Origin: Cyclobacterium lianum
GTDB taxonomy: Bacteria; Bacteroidota; Bacteroidia; Cytophagales; Cyclobacteriaceae
DNA: 64,000 nucleotides
Direction: 5' to 3'
Assembly (NCBI RefSeq): GCF_900143075.1
Contig: NZ_FRCY01000012.1
Location: 62,001 to 126,000 of the forward strand
Shown here piece by piece: positions 1 through 8,842 of this stretch (position 1 is its first letter; every line of letters starts with the position of its first letter). The notes beneath the pieces are model-generated. The model did not search any database. It was not told where the DNA came from and saw nothing but the letters and a program-made list of their open reading frames with translations. The translations under genes and the position numbers were made by a program.

Positions 1-704
1 TGCCACTTTTTAGTTATTGTTTCTTGACAAATTTGACACCGATAACATAATGGTGGGGTATCTTTCAGTATTTGACTTGACATATTGGGGTCAATTTCTA
101 TCTCTCCACAAAATCGGAATACATTATATTTTTCATCGTACCAACCCGAGCCAAGTAAAATGAGAGGGATAAATTCTTCTTCCTTAAACGCAACTAATTT
201 GAATGGGCGTGTAAAGTATAAAAACATCAGTTTATCCGAATCTTTTGTTGAAAGTCCTCTGAGTTTAAAAGGAATTCTGCCCATTTTAAGAAAGCCAGGA
301 ACCTCAAGTTGCATGGTTTTTGTAGAATCATTACCAGAAGGAAAGAATCCAAAACTAAACCTTTCAGCGTGGGAAATGGCTTGGGTTTTAGGGTCAATAA
401 CTCCACCCTCGTCTATTATTTTTTGCCTATGAGATTCTGGAATATCAGTCAAAAGACTTTTATTCGATACCGTAGCAAGGTCTGAAGACTTAATTTCTTT
501 TCCTTTTAAAAACTCCTTTTTGGTAAACACTATATCATATCGCTCGTTGAGCATTTCTGTTATATCAAAGCTGAAAACCTCATAGCCAGAAGCACCGAGT
601 AAGCTAATTATGTCGTCGAGTTCGACATTATTTTTTTTAATCTGTTGGCCATAAGCAGTGCAACACAAGACTAATATACAAGAGATGATTATAATTTTTT
701 TCAT
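1..704 (-). CDS. Exported protein of unknown function, C-terminus beyond the window
   Basis: Reading leftwards from ATG at 704-702 the frame stays open for 234 codons to the window edge, so the gene is real but incomplete. The N-terminus is a clear signal peptide: KKIIII, a hydrophobic stretch through residue 15, then a likely cleavage site at AYG/Q. The mature part starts with charged and hydrophobic segments (DDIISLLGASGYEVFSFDITEMLNE) and has mixed alpha/beta character; cysteines cluster near the visible end (LCYRCQIC). It resembles Bacteroidota proteins that I recall as DUF5041, but this is from memory only. Its orientation matches the other genes of the repeat array, and repeat R1 lies about 150 bp upstream of the start, so it is probably a further member of the array. 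Confidence 0.65.
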   Translation of the reverse strand, partial: MKKIIIISCILVLCCTAYGQQIKKNNVELDDIISLLGASGYEVFSFDITEMLNERYDIVFTKKEFLKGKEIKSSDLATVSNKSLLTDIPESHRQKIIDEGGVIDPKTQAISHAERFSFGFFPSGNDSTKTMQLEVPGFLKMGRIPFKLRGLSTKDSDKLMFLYFTRPFKLVAFKEEEFIPLILLGSGWYDEKYNVFRFCGEIEIDPNMSSQILKDTPPLCYRCQICQETITKKW

Positions 705-857
705 TATTTTTTTAGTTCTATTTGTCTTTCAGCCCCTTCATTGCCTAAGTGTGGATTGTCCTCCAATGGCCCATAAAGTGATTCAGCGAGGAGGCAGCGG
801 GCATTCTGAGCCATCATTTGAAAACTAAACTGCTCCGCCCGCTGGATCCAAGGTCAT

Positions 858-1215
858 GTGTGTGCCTTGGATGGTGAATATAGGTCAAAAAGTTGACCGT
901 TCCAATGGGCGAAAGCCTCTGCCGAAGCATTTCGGTGTCCCTTGTGTGCTGGATTCGTATCCTTAAGCATTTGCAATGTGCGAAGGGTGGTTGGGTTGTG
1001 CCTCAGAGTCCGTTTCTGATCACGACTATCACTTTTTCCCCCTGAGAAGAAAGGATTACTAATCCATGCTTTCCTAATTGCTCAAATTACAACCTTCAAT
1101 CCAGTGAACTGGGGCTGAACGTTAAAAAATGATCCCTAGAATCATTTTAGCGAAGAGTCGGGATGCAGGGTGGTGCTCCGCAGGCTTATGGCCTGCGGCC
1201 ATCCACTCGATTTGC
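858..1215 (+). repeat. Repeat R1, variant copy
   Basis: The first 80 bases match the other R copies: GTGTGTGCC, then TGGTGAATATAGG, then a perfect hairpin GGTCAA-AAAG-TTGACC at 883-898 and a CCGAA-GCAT-TTCGG hairpin near 922. The last 45 bases (about 1170-1215) match the end of R2, including GGTGCTCCGCAGGCTTA. The centre is different from the other copies and instead shares blocks with the sequence at 35260-35430, so this is a chimeric or rearranged copy. The repeat end overlaps the last codons of the neighbouring minus-strand gene. Confidence 0.75.
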
Positions 1216-3147
1216 AGCTGTTTTTTTATTTATAATTATATCATCCTCAATCTTTAACAAAGTAAGGATTATTATTTTAAGTAATAAGTAATAATCATTT
1301 TTATGTTTTTCTTCAGATTGAGTGTTTGTTCCGTGCGAATACTTATTTCTTAAATCATATCCGTTTGTATATATCTTTTTATTTAAATAAAAATTAAAAT
1401 ATTTTACTTCTTCTTTGGAAAATAAAGTATTCTCTACAAATAACTTTTTATCCTCAATTTGCAAGTCAATTTCGTCTCTAACGAATTTTGGATAATTCCA
1501 ATAGTTTAATGATTCATTTCGATGTAATTCTCTTATGATGTAAATGAAAGTGATTTTATCTATTTCTACGTTATTTTCCTTATTGACTTTTAGATAACCA
1601 TCTTTAATTAAACTCCGAATTATATCTTTTTGATAGTTTGCAAAATCTTCTATGTTAACTGTTTCCTGTGTTAATAAGTCAAACAGGTTAGTATGTTTTG
1701 TTCCGAAAGTCTCTGTGTAGTACATATGACTTTGGTCTGAAAAAAATATGTGCTTGAGCTGTAGAATTAGTCTTTCATTAGAATAAATATACTTTATTTT
1801 ATTTTGACTGGTAATTTGATTAAATCCAAGTGGTTTAGAACTTACTTGAAGAAATTCAATATCAATAGCACCATCATCGGCTAAATTTTTATACTGTTTT
1901 AGTAAAAAATCAAAATCGGGTAAAAGAGTACGAATTTTGTCTAATTCAGGTAAGTCTGAAATTCTAACTTGAAACATTAAATTATTGGGTTCAAGTAGTG
2001 CGTTTATATAGGAGATAAAAGAATTAATTAATTGCTCAATTCCGCTACCTTTTCTTTTCAAATAATTTTCAATGAGATGTAACTGTAATATAGAAAGCAT
2101 TTCCTTTCTCATAAAGACTTCACCTATTTCATACTCATTTTTTGATTTTAAACCCATTATACGTTCCATAACGTCTAATTCGCTTTCTTTACTCATTAAA
2201 TAGATTAATGAGGTATCATCGGTGTAATTAAATAGATAACTAAAAGCTTTGAATAAAACAACTGGGTTTTCAATTCCATCTAGGTATTTTTCGCTGTAAA
2301 TAGCTTCAATTAACCCATTTTCATTTTTAAAAATTACAGGCTCATCTTGGTCTTTACTAAGTCCACCTTGAACTCTTATACTCCAAGTGTGCCCTTTTTC
2401 TAGTATTTCTTTGTTTTGCTCCTCAGCCTTTTTCTTTGCCTTGTATCTTGTTTTATCTGAAAGTTTCAATTCACTAGAATCTTTTGATTTTTCGACTAAT
2501 CCTACATAATTTAAATTCGAATCATAACCGTCTAAGTATGAGTTTATTATTTTTTCTTTATCTGCTAAACTTAAACTTTTTGGAAAGTAATATTTAGTTG
2601 ATTTTTTGGCACTTTTTTTTTCTTCAAATTGTGACAGTAAAATTTCAGCTGAATTTTTATAAGTAAGTAAAAAATCTCTGATTTCTTTATTGAATTTCTG
2701 AACAATGTTCTTTTGTAGAAGGATATAGTTTATTTGAGATGAAAACTTTCCAAGAATATCGCTGAACGTTGAATGAGATATGTTTTTATAAATGCTCAGA
2801 CTGTTAATTAACTCCCAAAAGTTATTTTTATACCTAAATTCTAAGTCGTTTAATATCCCCTCAATATTTAGGTCGTTTATTTTTGAAAATCTATTTTTTA
2901 GTATTAACCATTTTTTTTCTATAATTTGATTATACCTTTCTATATCTGATTTATTCCAATTCGTTAAATAAAGTTCGTTGTCAAAATGTAATTTTATATT
3001 GTAAAATTCAAGTAAATCATTAAATGTGAAATTTTGTTCGGGATTGAAACTATTTAATAGTTTTTCTGCTTTTATCAGGTTAGGATTTGTAGCCATATCC
3101 TCTTTCGAGTAAAATACTATTCTTTCCATTTCTGTTCTTGAATTCAC
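1186..3147 (-). CDS. HEPN-motif protein, putative abortive-infection RNase
   Basis: A 653 aa cytosolic protein, Lys/Asn/Ile rich and very AT-rich. Near its C-terminus it carries RNKYSHG, a R-x4-H motif (R600 to H605) as used for RNA cleavage by HEPN ribonucleases, followed by a long hydrophobic helix (YYLLLKIIILTLLKIEDDI) typical of the HEPN four-helix bundle. The remaining 600 residues are mostly helical and give no motif I can name; large C-terminal-HEPN proteins with this layout include DUF4209-type proteins, which I cannot confirm. The final residues after about position 642 (NRVDGRRP) are encoded by the edge of repeat R1, so the gene has borrowed its stop codon from the repeat. It lies alone between R1 and R2. 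A role in phage defence is inferred from the motif and from the neighbouring genes. Confidence 0.7.
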   Translation of the reverse strand: MNSRTEMERIVFYSKEDMATNPNLIKAEKLLNSFNPEQNFTFNDLLEFYNIKLHFDNELYLTNWNKSDIERYNQIIEKKWLILKNRFSKINDLNIEGILNDLEFRYKNNFWELINSLSIYKNISHSTFSDILGKFSSQINYILLQKNIVQKFNKEIRDFLLTYKNSAEILLSQFEEKKSAKKSTKYYFPKSLSLADKEKIINSYLDGYDSNLNYVGLVEKSKDSSELKLSDKTRYKAKKKAEEQNKEILEKGHTWSIRVQGGLSKDQDEPVIFKNENGLIEAIYSEKYLDGIENPVVLFKAFSYLFNYTDDTSLIYLMSKESELDVMERIMGLKSKNEYEIGEVFMRKEMLSILQLHLIENYLKRKGSGIEQLINSFISYINALLEPNNLMFQVRISDLPELDKIRTLLPDFDFLLKQYKNLADDGAIDIEFLQVSSKPLGFNQITSQNKIKYIYSNERLILQLKHIFFSDQSHMYYTETFGTKHTNLFDLLTQETVNIEDFANYQKDIIRSLIKDGYLKVNKENNVEIDKITFIYIIRELHRNESLNYWNYPKFVRDEIDLQIEDKKLFVENTLFSKEEVKYFNFYLNKKIYTNGYDLRNKYSHGTNTQSEEKHKNDYYLLLKIIILTLLKIEDDIIINKKTAANRVDGRRP

Positions 3148-3173
3148 ATTTTTGTAAAATTGCTGCTAAAGGT

Positions 3174-3279
3174 CAAGTATAAGCGTGTGGGATTTCGGAG
3201 CCCTATCCACTTACAACAAACTTTGATAAATGGCAAAATACTCAATTTTAGACAATCGGCCTGCATTACGCTTATACAA
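3174..3279. repeat. Imperfect palindrome abutting R2, attC-like
   Basis: The arms GTATAAGCGT (about 3177-3186) and ACGCTTATAC (about 3267-3276) are exact inverted repeats; the inner bases stay partly complementary (GGGATTTCGG against CGGCCTGC). The right arm ends within a few bases of the first base of R2, and the left arm lies about 30 bp from the start codon of the HEPN-motif gene. Size and arm layout recall integron attC sites, but the canonical core triplets are not clear. Confidence 0.5.
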
Positions 3280-3280
3280 T

Positions 3281-3795
3281 GTGTGTACCTTGAATGGTGA
3301 ATATAGGCCAAAAAGTTGATCGTTCCAACGGATGAAAGTCCCTATGCGAGGGGGTAACACTGACTTTTCACCGGGGTGGTCTGCCGTGAGAGGGCCAGCC
3401 GGGGGAATCGAAATCCATGTAGCAGAAACCGAAAAGCCTGCTGTCTACACCCCTTACCATTTTGGTCACAGCGTGTCAATGTCTTTCGCTGTTTACACGT
3501 CACGACTTTTATCGGAAGTTCAGATATGTTGACCAAACCCAAAACTCCCCCGCACCTGACGTTGGTGTGAAACAGAGATACTTCGCAGAATCCCTTTACA
3601 GGCTATATTGTCCGGATAGCTTCGCACAATTCCGTTACTAGAATTGCATGTATCACAATGTGATGGAACACAAGGTTTAATCCTTCAACGAACGTTAAAC
3701 AGTAATCAAGGCGACTTCTTGTCGCACCTCGGTGGTGTGAGAGGTGCTCCGCAGGCTTAGGGCCTTCGACCATCCATCCGATTGTGCGCATTTTT
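3281..3795 (+). repeat. Repeat R2, near full-length copy
   Basis: A 515 bp copy beginning GTGTGTACCTTGAATGGTG and ending just after CCATCCATCCGATTGTGCGC. It has the R landmarks in order: hairpin GGCCAA-AAAG-TTGATC, GTAACACTGACTTTTCACC, the core around 3400-3500, the block TCCGGATAGCTTCGCACAA near 3612, the motif AACGTTAAACAG near 3694, and the terminal block. All reading frames are interrupted in at least one copy, so it is not protein coding. It separates the HEPN-motif gene from the CPBP protease gene. Confidence 0.85.
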
Positions 3796-3852
3796 TGGTG
3801 TTAATTATCCCGTATCATTAACCAAAATGGATCAAAGTTTTTAGTATTTTCG

Positions 3853-4797
3853 TTAATTTATTTTTTTATAACTCACCTTTCTTACCTTTAAAAAAAGTCG
3901 GTAGCAAGCAATAATTAAAAATATGCAAACTATAGTTGATAATACAGTAATTCCTAGTGAATCACTTGTGCTTAAAAGGATTTCATCTTGACGTTTTGAA
4001 TAATTAATTAAAGCAAAAGTGAGTACATTGTTTACGAAATGTACAAATATTGGTACGAGTAAACTACCTGACCAGTAGTACAAATAACCTAACAGACCAC
4101 CCAAAAACAATCGAGGAAGAAATCCCTGAAACTGAAAATGAATAAAGCTAAATAAAACTGCTGCAATCCAAATGGCAACATGGGGGTTTTTTAAAATGCT
4201 ATGAATTTCATTTTGTATAACTCCTCGGAACAGCAATTCTTCTCCAATACCTGCTAAAACAGCTACTACAAACAAAATAGGAATTATCTCATACCAATAA
4301 TCATAAAGCACAACTAATTCCGTAACTTTTTGAGCACGTTCTTCCATTTTGGAAAGAACTTCTTGCAGGTCTGACAGTCTTTCTGGTAGCTGGAATTGTT
4401 GATTAATTTCAATCAATTGAGATATGAAAGGTAATGCAGCTATAAAAATGAGAAGTGATATTAAAATAAAGCTTCCTAATCTTTTTTTTCTAATCAAAAA
4501 AATTTGTTTTAAATTCTTCTGTAAAAAAAATATGTAAAGTATTGGCAAGACAAAAAACACAAATATAGCATAGAGTGCTTGCATTAATAAAAACAAAAAC
4601 CTCGCTTCTGTTCCATCTTCCATTTCAAATATCATTTTATCAGAATCAATAAGGTTTGGCCCAGTAAATGCAGACAAAAGCAACTGACTTAAAAAGGTTC
4701 CTACAATAACAAAACCCAATAGCCGTATAACTACTCCCGCTAATTGGAAAACCTTTAGTCTAATAGGATTGTCAAAATAATTGAATTGGTTCTCCAT
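3853..4797 (-). CDS. CPBP (CAAX/Abi) family intramembrane protease
   Basis: A 314 aa multi-span membrane protein. Hydrophobic segments lie around residues 18-45, 67-95, 108-126, 170-184, 205-222, 228-250 and 280-305. The family motifs are present: EExxxR (E186, E187, R191 in GIGEELLFRG), a histidine in FIHFQ near residue 217, and a histidine in FVHFVNN near residue 253. In this family these residues form the active site of a glutamate-type intramembrane endopeptidase; bacterial members process prenylated or bacteriocin-related peptides and some are linked to abortive infection or bacteriocin immunity. The start codon is only 3 bp from the edge of R3, so its promoter, if any, must be inside the repeat. 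Substrate unknown. Confidence 0.9.
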   Translation of the reverse strand: MENQFNYFDNPIRLKVFQLAGVVIRLLGFVIVGTFLSQLLLSAFTGPNLIDSDKMIFEMEDGTEARFLFLLMQALYAIFVFFVLPILYIFFLQKNLKQIFLIRKKRLGSFILISLLIFIAALPFISQLIEINQQFQLPERLSDLQEVLSKMEERAQKVTELVVLYDYWYEIIPILFVVAVLAGIGEELLFRGVIQNEIHSILKNPHVAIWIAAVLFSFIHFQFQGFLPRLFLGGLLGYLYYWSGSLLVPIFVHFVNNVLTFALINYSKRQDEILLSTSDSLGITVLSTIVCIFLIIACYRLFLKVRKVSYKKIN

Positions 4798-4800
4798 AAC

Positions 4801-5335
4801 GTGTGCACTCGATGGTGAATATAGGTCAAAAAATTGACCGTTCCAACGGGTGAAAACCTGTGCCGAAGCATTTCGGTATCCCGAAGCACCGGGGGTAACC
4901 CTGACTGAGTCGGGGCAGGCTGTCCCGAAGGCAAGCCATTCGGAAAGCCCCCTGACTTTTCACCGGGGTGGTCTGTCGTGAGAGGGCCAGCCGGGGGAAT
5001 CGAAATCCATGTATCAGAAACTGCAAAGCCTGCTAACTATACCCCTTACCGTTTTGATCACAGCGTGTCAACGTCTTTCGCTGTCTACACGTCACGACAT
5101 TTATCAGCAGTTCACGTATGTTGACCATACCCAATACTCCCCCGCACCTGACGATGGTGTGAAACAGAGATACTTCGCAGAATCCCTTTACAGGCTATAT
5201 TGTCCGGATAGCTTCGCCCAATTCCGTACCAGAAATGCAGGTATCCAACGTGAAGGAACACAAATCCTTTAGGAAATGTCTAATAGTAATCGAAGCCAAT
5301 TTTGTCCCGCCTTGGTGGACATACCTGCGATTGAT
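4801..5335 (+). repeat. Repeat R3, full-length copy
   Basis: It starts GTGTGCACTCGATGGTGAA, immediately upstream of the CPBP gene start, and ends near CCTTGGTGGACATACC. Visible hairpins are GGTCAA-AAAA-TTGACC (4824-4839) and CCGAA-GCAT-TTCGG (4863-4876). It has an extra GC-rich stretch (about 4885-4950) compared with R2. The core TCCGGATAGCTTCGC lies near 5202. The end of the copy has diverged: the AACGTTAAACAG motif reads AATGTCTAATAG. Confidence 0.85.
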
Positions 5336-5394
5336 TAATGGTAGATTCTAATCCTGAAGTATTTGGCTCTGGTCTGGCCCAAAAAGAAGTAGTG

Positions 5395-5745
5395 TTAATT
5401 CCCTACTATTCTAACATAGAACCCTTCTTTTTCATTTTTAGTTAATATGGAGTCTCCTATTTGAGGATATTTTTTTATTTTAATGTTTATTAGATCATTT
5501 TCCCAATTCGGGATTATTTCAAAAGTAATTCTATGATCTTCATCGTCATTGTTTACGATAAAGTCAATTGGCTCATTAATTTCTTCAAAAATTTCCGGGA
5601 CTGTTAATTTATTTAAAGGACCGGTAGAAATATCAAATCGTTCCTTATCCAAGTTTTCATCATGCTTCCAAATAATAGATGCGTATCTATTTGTACCTGT
5701 ATTTTTAATATTCAAGGATACGCTTTGATTACCAAATTTTTTCAT
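5395..5745 (-). CDS. Small acidic protein of unknown function
   Basis: A 116 aa soluble protein with no signal peptide or membrane helix. The sequence alternates hydrophobic and polar residues (SVSLNIKNTG, YASIIWKHD, RITFEIIPNW, INIKIKKYP), which suggests an all-beta fold, and it is rich in Asp/Glu/Asn. I see no catalytic motif and cannot assign a family. It is the only gene between R3 and R4 and has the same strand and AT-rich composition as the other cargo genes of the array, so by context it could be a small effector, antitoxin or immunity-type protein, but that is a guess. Confidence 0.7.
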   Translation of the reverse strand: MKKFGNQSVSLNIKNTGTNRYASIIWKHDENLDKERFDISTGPLNKLTVPEIFEEINEPIDFIVNNDDEDHRITFEIIPNWENDLINIKIKKYPQIGDSILTKNEKEGFYVRIVGN

Positions 5746-5909
5746 ATCTTAAAATTTTTATGATTTCTCATTTTAACGTTCTTCGGGAAATGTTTGAAGA
5801 GAACGTCGATTAAATATAGTTCGTTTAATTTATTAATGTAGACAACACTAGAAGAGGGCGACAATTACTTATTTCACCGGTTCAAAAATTTCCTCATAGT
5901 GCTATCGCA

Positions 5910-6385
5910 TCTAGAAAGATGAATATAGGCCAAATAATTAACAGCTCCAAGGGGTGGAATTGCTGTGCTGATATTTTTCGCTTTGTTTTACCGGAAATTT
6001 TCCGTTTGGAAAACGGATGGGGTTAGATTCTGCCTATTTGCCTGGAGAACAGGAATCTAAAAAGTAGGAACCGAAAAGCCTGCCAACAAGACCATTTTTT
6101 GGTCACAACCTGTCATCGTCTTTCGCTGTCTACACGCCACGACAATTATAAGCAGTTCACAAATGTTTATCCAACCAAATACTCCCCCGCACCTGACGAT
6201 GGTACGAAGCAGAAATTCTTCACAGAATCTCTTTACGGGCTATATCGTCAGGATAGCTTCGCACAATTCCGTTACCAGAAATGCACGTATCCTATTGATG
6301 GAATACAAGGTTTAATGGTTTATGGAACGTCAAACAGTTATCAAAGGGACTTCTTGTCGTACTACGGTTCTGTGAAAGGTATAGG
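5910..6385 (+). repeat. Repeat R4, diverged copy
   Basis: The 5' end is worn: GATGAATATAGGCCAAATAA replaces the usual first block and the first hairpin is lost. The middle contains GGATGGGGTTAGATTCTGCC, a segment shared with R6 but absent from R2, R3 and R5. From about 6080 it follows the common core, including CAGGATAGCTTCGCACAA (6248) and GGAACGTCAAACAG (6327). Copies therefore fall into at least two subtypes. Confidence 0.75.
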
Positions 6386-6424
6386 GGTGGGACTCCTCTT
6401 TACCTACTCGACTGGAGTCTGTTT

Positions 6425-6546
6425 TTACCATTTTATACTGTCGTAATCTATGTGGTCATCATCAATTTCCAATTCTGAAGGTTTGCAGTTCAATCTATTC
6501 GCATCCGCCTCCAAACGTCTATGGTGTTCGTTGTACTCCTCAGTCA
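6425..6546 (-). pseudogene. Displaced 3' end of the IS-split gene
   Basis: When the IS and one copy of its 10 bp target duplication are removed in silico, the frame of the gene at 8120-8707 continues without a break into this segment: after FYTEE it reads YNEHHRRLEADANRLN and then KPSELEIDDDHIDYDSIKW to a TAA at 6427-6425. This adds about 36 acidic residues to the product. The fragment has no start of its own and is not expected to be expressed separately. Confidence 0.85.
6535..6544. repeat. Target-site duplication, left copy (IS copy 1)
   Basis: ACTCCTCAGT at 6535-6544 is repeated exactly at 8137-8146, directly outside the two terminal inverted repeats. A 10 bp duplication fits the 10-12 bp range known for IS4-family elements and proves that this element moved into the site as a unit. 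Confidence 0.95.
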
Positions 6547-8136
6547 ATGCTATTAAGTTAAGAAAAAAAATGGCCTCAGGAGACAAAATAAGCCGATTTT
6601 CCTTATGAAAACCGGCCTACTTTAGGTAAATTATGTTGTCTTAAACATATAGCTATGAAGGTACAAAATACCAACCAAAACACGACGGATATATCTTGGG
6701 ATTGTCCGAAAAAAAATCTTTAAAAAAATACAATCGTCTGAAAATCAGTACAATTACTGTTCTGACCCTGCCCATTTTTCCAGGTCTTCCCCGCTCGACT
6801 TTCAAACTGTAGTACTTTCGGTGCTCCAACTGTTCAAAGAATCCGCCGATTCTGATACTGAAGACGTCCTTTCCAAGCTGGGGAAACGAGAAGTCACCGG
6901 AAGTGCTTTCTCACAGGCGCGCTATAAAATTGAATGGCAATTTTTTTCTGATCTCTGCGCTATCAGTTCAGAAGATTATGACACGTTCACCACTGCCAGA
7001 TGGAAGGGATACAGGGTTTTTGGTGGCGATGGAAGTACGCTAAATTTGCCAGCATCCAAGCAGATAAGAGGATATTTTGGAGTTCAATCCAGTAGTTCAA
7101 AGACCTCACTAGCCAGGATACTTCTTGTCTATGACGTACTTACCGGCCTTACGCTACAGGCAAGACTCGGAAGAATGAGTACCGGCGAATCCGGCTTACT
7201 CGATGACTGCCTGTTGGAAATTCCACCCAGGCCGGATGACCTTCTGGTGCTGGACAGGAATTTTGGAAACTTCCACATGGCACACAAAATGACCTGCGAA
7301 GCAAGACCCTTCTGCATCCGAATGTCTACCGGAATATCCAACTTTGCAAAAGCCGTAATGGCCGATAGCAGGATGGATTTTATCACCGAATGGGCACCAA
7401 GCAGATCGGAGAGGGAAACAGCCAAAACATCGGAACCGATACGGGTAAGGGTAACCAAAGCAGTTCTTGACTCAGGTGAAACCGAACTGCTGGTAAGCAG
7501 TCTACAGGATATGGAATCATTTAAAACTGAAGACCTTGTAGAACTTTATGGCATGAGATGGGGAGTTGAGGAAGGGATAAAAAATTTGAAGCCTAAGATT
7601 AAAGTAGAGCAGTTCGGATGTAGAAAGCCGCAGGGGATCTATCAGGAATTTTATGCCCATATCCTGGCCATGAACATGGTAGCACTTGCCGGCATAGCTG
7701 CTACTGAGCAGATTGAAAAGAAAAGTAGGTCCAGGAAAAAGAAACGGAAATTGACGTACAAATACAACTGGAAAAATGCTTTTCTACAACTCAGAAAAAG
7801 GATTGTGGAGTTGTTCAGCCGGGAAAGTGTGGAAAAAATACTGGAAACCCTGGTCAACAAGATAGCCCAAAAGCTGGTAGCGGTAAAGAAGGGAAGGAAA
7901 TTTTCTAGAAAGGGTCTGGGAAAATCGGCAAGGACTAACCAATACTATAAATAGCAAAAAGCGGAAGGAAAGAGAAGAAAATACAACATATCGCACTAAA
8001 AATTGACACCTGCTTCAGGAGTAAGGAAGTCTATGCCCTAAACCTGATAAAAAGCCCGAAACCGGCAGGGAAAAATCAAAATTATTCCATTTTGAAACCA
8101 AAATAACAAACCAAAAAGCTTAACTTAATAGCATTG
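6545..8136 (+). mobile_element. IS4-family insertion sequence, copy 1 (1592 bp)
   Basis: It is bounded by perfect 18 bp inverted repeats, CAATGCTATTAAGTTAAG at 6545-6562 and its complement at 8119-8136, with a 10 bp target duplication outside. It holds one transposase reading frame on the plus strand. The insertion lies inside the last part of a minus-strand gene of the array. A shorter, decayed relative sits at 50313-51698. The transposase has lost its N-terminal frame, so the copy is probably no longer autonomous. Confidence 0.95.
6821..7954 (+). CDS. IS4-family DDE transposase, N-terminus damaged
   Basis: The open frame encodes 377 aa from a GTG and carries the three catalytic positions of IS4 transposases: GDGST (first Asp, residue about 66), LVLDRNFGN (second Asp, about 144) and the signature YGMRWGVEEGIK (Y-(2)-R-(3)-E-(6)-K, about 245-257). 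Comparison with the second copy shows that the natural start is the ATG near 6630; here codon 4 is TAA, and one base is missing in the segment around 6695, shifting the frame. About 55 N-terminal residues are therefore lost or must be replaced by initiation at the GTG. The basic C-terminus (KKSRSRKKKRK) is intact. Cut-and-paste transposition is the expected activity, but this copy is likely inactive or weak. Confidence 0.9.
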   Translation: MLQLFKESADSDTEDVLSKLGKREVTGSAFSQARYKIEWQFFSDLCAISSEDYDTFTTARWKGYRVFGGDGSTLNLPASKQIRGYFGVQSSSSKTSLARILLVYDVLTGLTLQARLGRMSTGESGLLDDCLLEIPPRPDDLLVLDRNFGNFHMAHKMTCEARPFCIRMSTGISNFAKAVMADSRMDFITEWAPSRSERETAKTSEPIRVRVTKAVLDSGETELLVSSLQDMESFKTEDLVELYGMRWGVEEGIKNLKPKIKVEQFGCRKPQGIYQEFYAHILAMNMVALAGIAATEQIEKKSRSRKKKRKLTYKYNWKNAFLQLRKRIVELFSRESVEKILETLVNKIAQKLVAVKKGRKFSRKGLGKSARTNQYYK

Positions 8137-8707
8137 ACTCCTCAGTATAGAAAATTCCACGCTTTAAAAGTTCTGGCAACTTCCTAAAAGCTTTCTTGCC
8201 ACCTCCCAGCAAGAAGTATTCAAGGTTTGTTGTTCTCATGCATTGATAGATATATTCATTTGCTCCATGTAATCCATCATTGATAAATGGTATCAGATTT
8301 CTTGCCCCAGTTTCATCGTAGGAATTCATGGCCTTTTCAAGCCAAAATTCTATTTGAAGAATTACTGAAATATCGAATTTGTTTGTTTCGTAAAACTGCA
8401 TGTTGTATTTCAGTGCTGATATTGAAAACAAGAAGTGTACCCATGAAAATTGTGTACCCAAATATTTTCCTTCTTCAAATGGATAAAGGTGATTGTTCTC
8501 CCTTTTTAAACGACTGTTATCTTTTGCTTTTCTTATTTCGAATGAAAAGTTACTTATCAATTTGTCTCGGTTTTCGAATCCTAGTTTTTCGGATGCTTTT
8601 TCGTCATTCCAAAATTTACCTATAACTTCATAAAAGTTATTTAAGTCACCGTAAGCTCCCCAGAGTTCAATTCCGATTCCTCTCTTAGTTGGAATTATAT
8701 AAAGCAT
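8120..8707 (-). CDS. Unknown cytosolic protein, 3' end cut off by the IS
   Basis: The present frame gives 195 aa starting MLYIIPTKRGIGIELWGAYGD; the last residues ESMLLS and the stop codon come from the IS terminal repeat. Joining it to the segment at 6425-6546 restores a protein of about 227 aa. There is no signal peptide or membrane helix. The N-terminal pattern (xIxPTxxxGIELWGxYxDLNxxYE) recalls the DUF6904 family, as far as I remember; no activity is known to me. It was the single cargo gene between R4 and R5. Loss of the acidic 36-residue tail may or may not abolish function, and the gene is best treated as truncated. Confidence 0.75.
   Translation of the reverse strand: MLYIIPTKRGIGIELWGAYGDLNNFYEVIGKFWNDEKASEKLGFENRDKLISNFSFEIRKAKDNSRLKRENNHLYPFEEGKYLGTQFSWVHFLFSISALKYNMQFYETNKFDISVILQIEFWLEKAMNSYDETGARNLIPFINDGLHGANEYIYQCMRTTNLEYFLLGGGKKAFRKLPELLKRGIFYTEESMLLS
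8137..8146. repeat. Target-site duplication, right copy (IS copy 1)
   Basis: ACTCCTCAGT, identical to 6535-6544. It is also coding sequence of the interrupted gene (Thr-Glu-Glu on the minus strand), which makes it possible to restore the original frame exactly. Confidence 0.95.
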
Positions 8708-8734
8708 AGGTTATTACGTTTACACCAATAGAAT

Positions 8735-8842
8735 AAAACGTTCAGCTAAAATATGTAGGCTGACCGCTTGTTAATTTATTAAAAGTACCCGATTCAAAAG
8801 CTCTTTGCAAATAGCTCATTAGCCTATGATTTTTTAGCATCT
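8735..8842. repeat. Imperfect palindrome abutting R5, attC-like
   Basis: The left arm GCTAAAATATGTAGGCTGA (about 8742-8760) pairs with TTAGCCTATGATTTTTTAGC (about 8821-8840), with AACGTT directly outside the left arm and the first bases of R5 directly outside the right arm. About 60 AT-rich bases form the loop. The outer box GCTAA is shared with the palindrome before R7 (12740-12856), which supports a common class of site. It lies between the gene start at 8707 and R5. Confidence 0.6.

Noticed and set aside
85..432. Plus-strand 115-codon frame at the left edge
   Set aside because: It lies opposite a longer minus-strand frame with signal peptide that continues to the window edge, which is the better gene.
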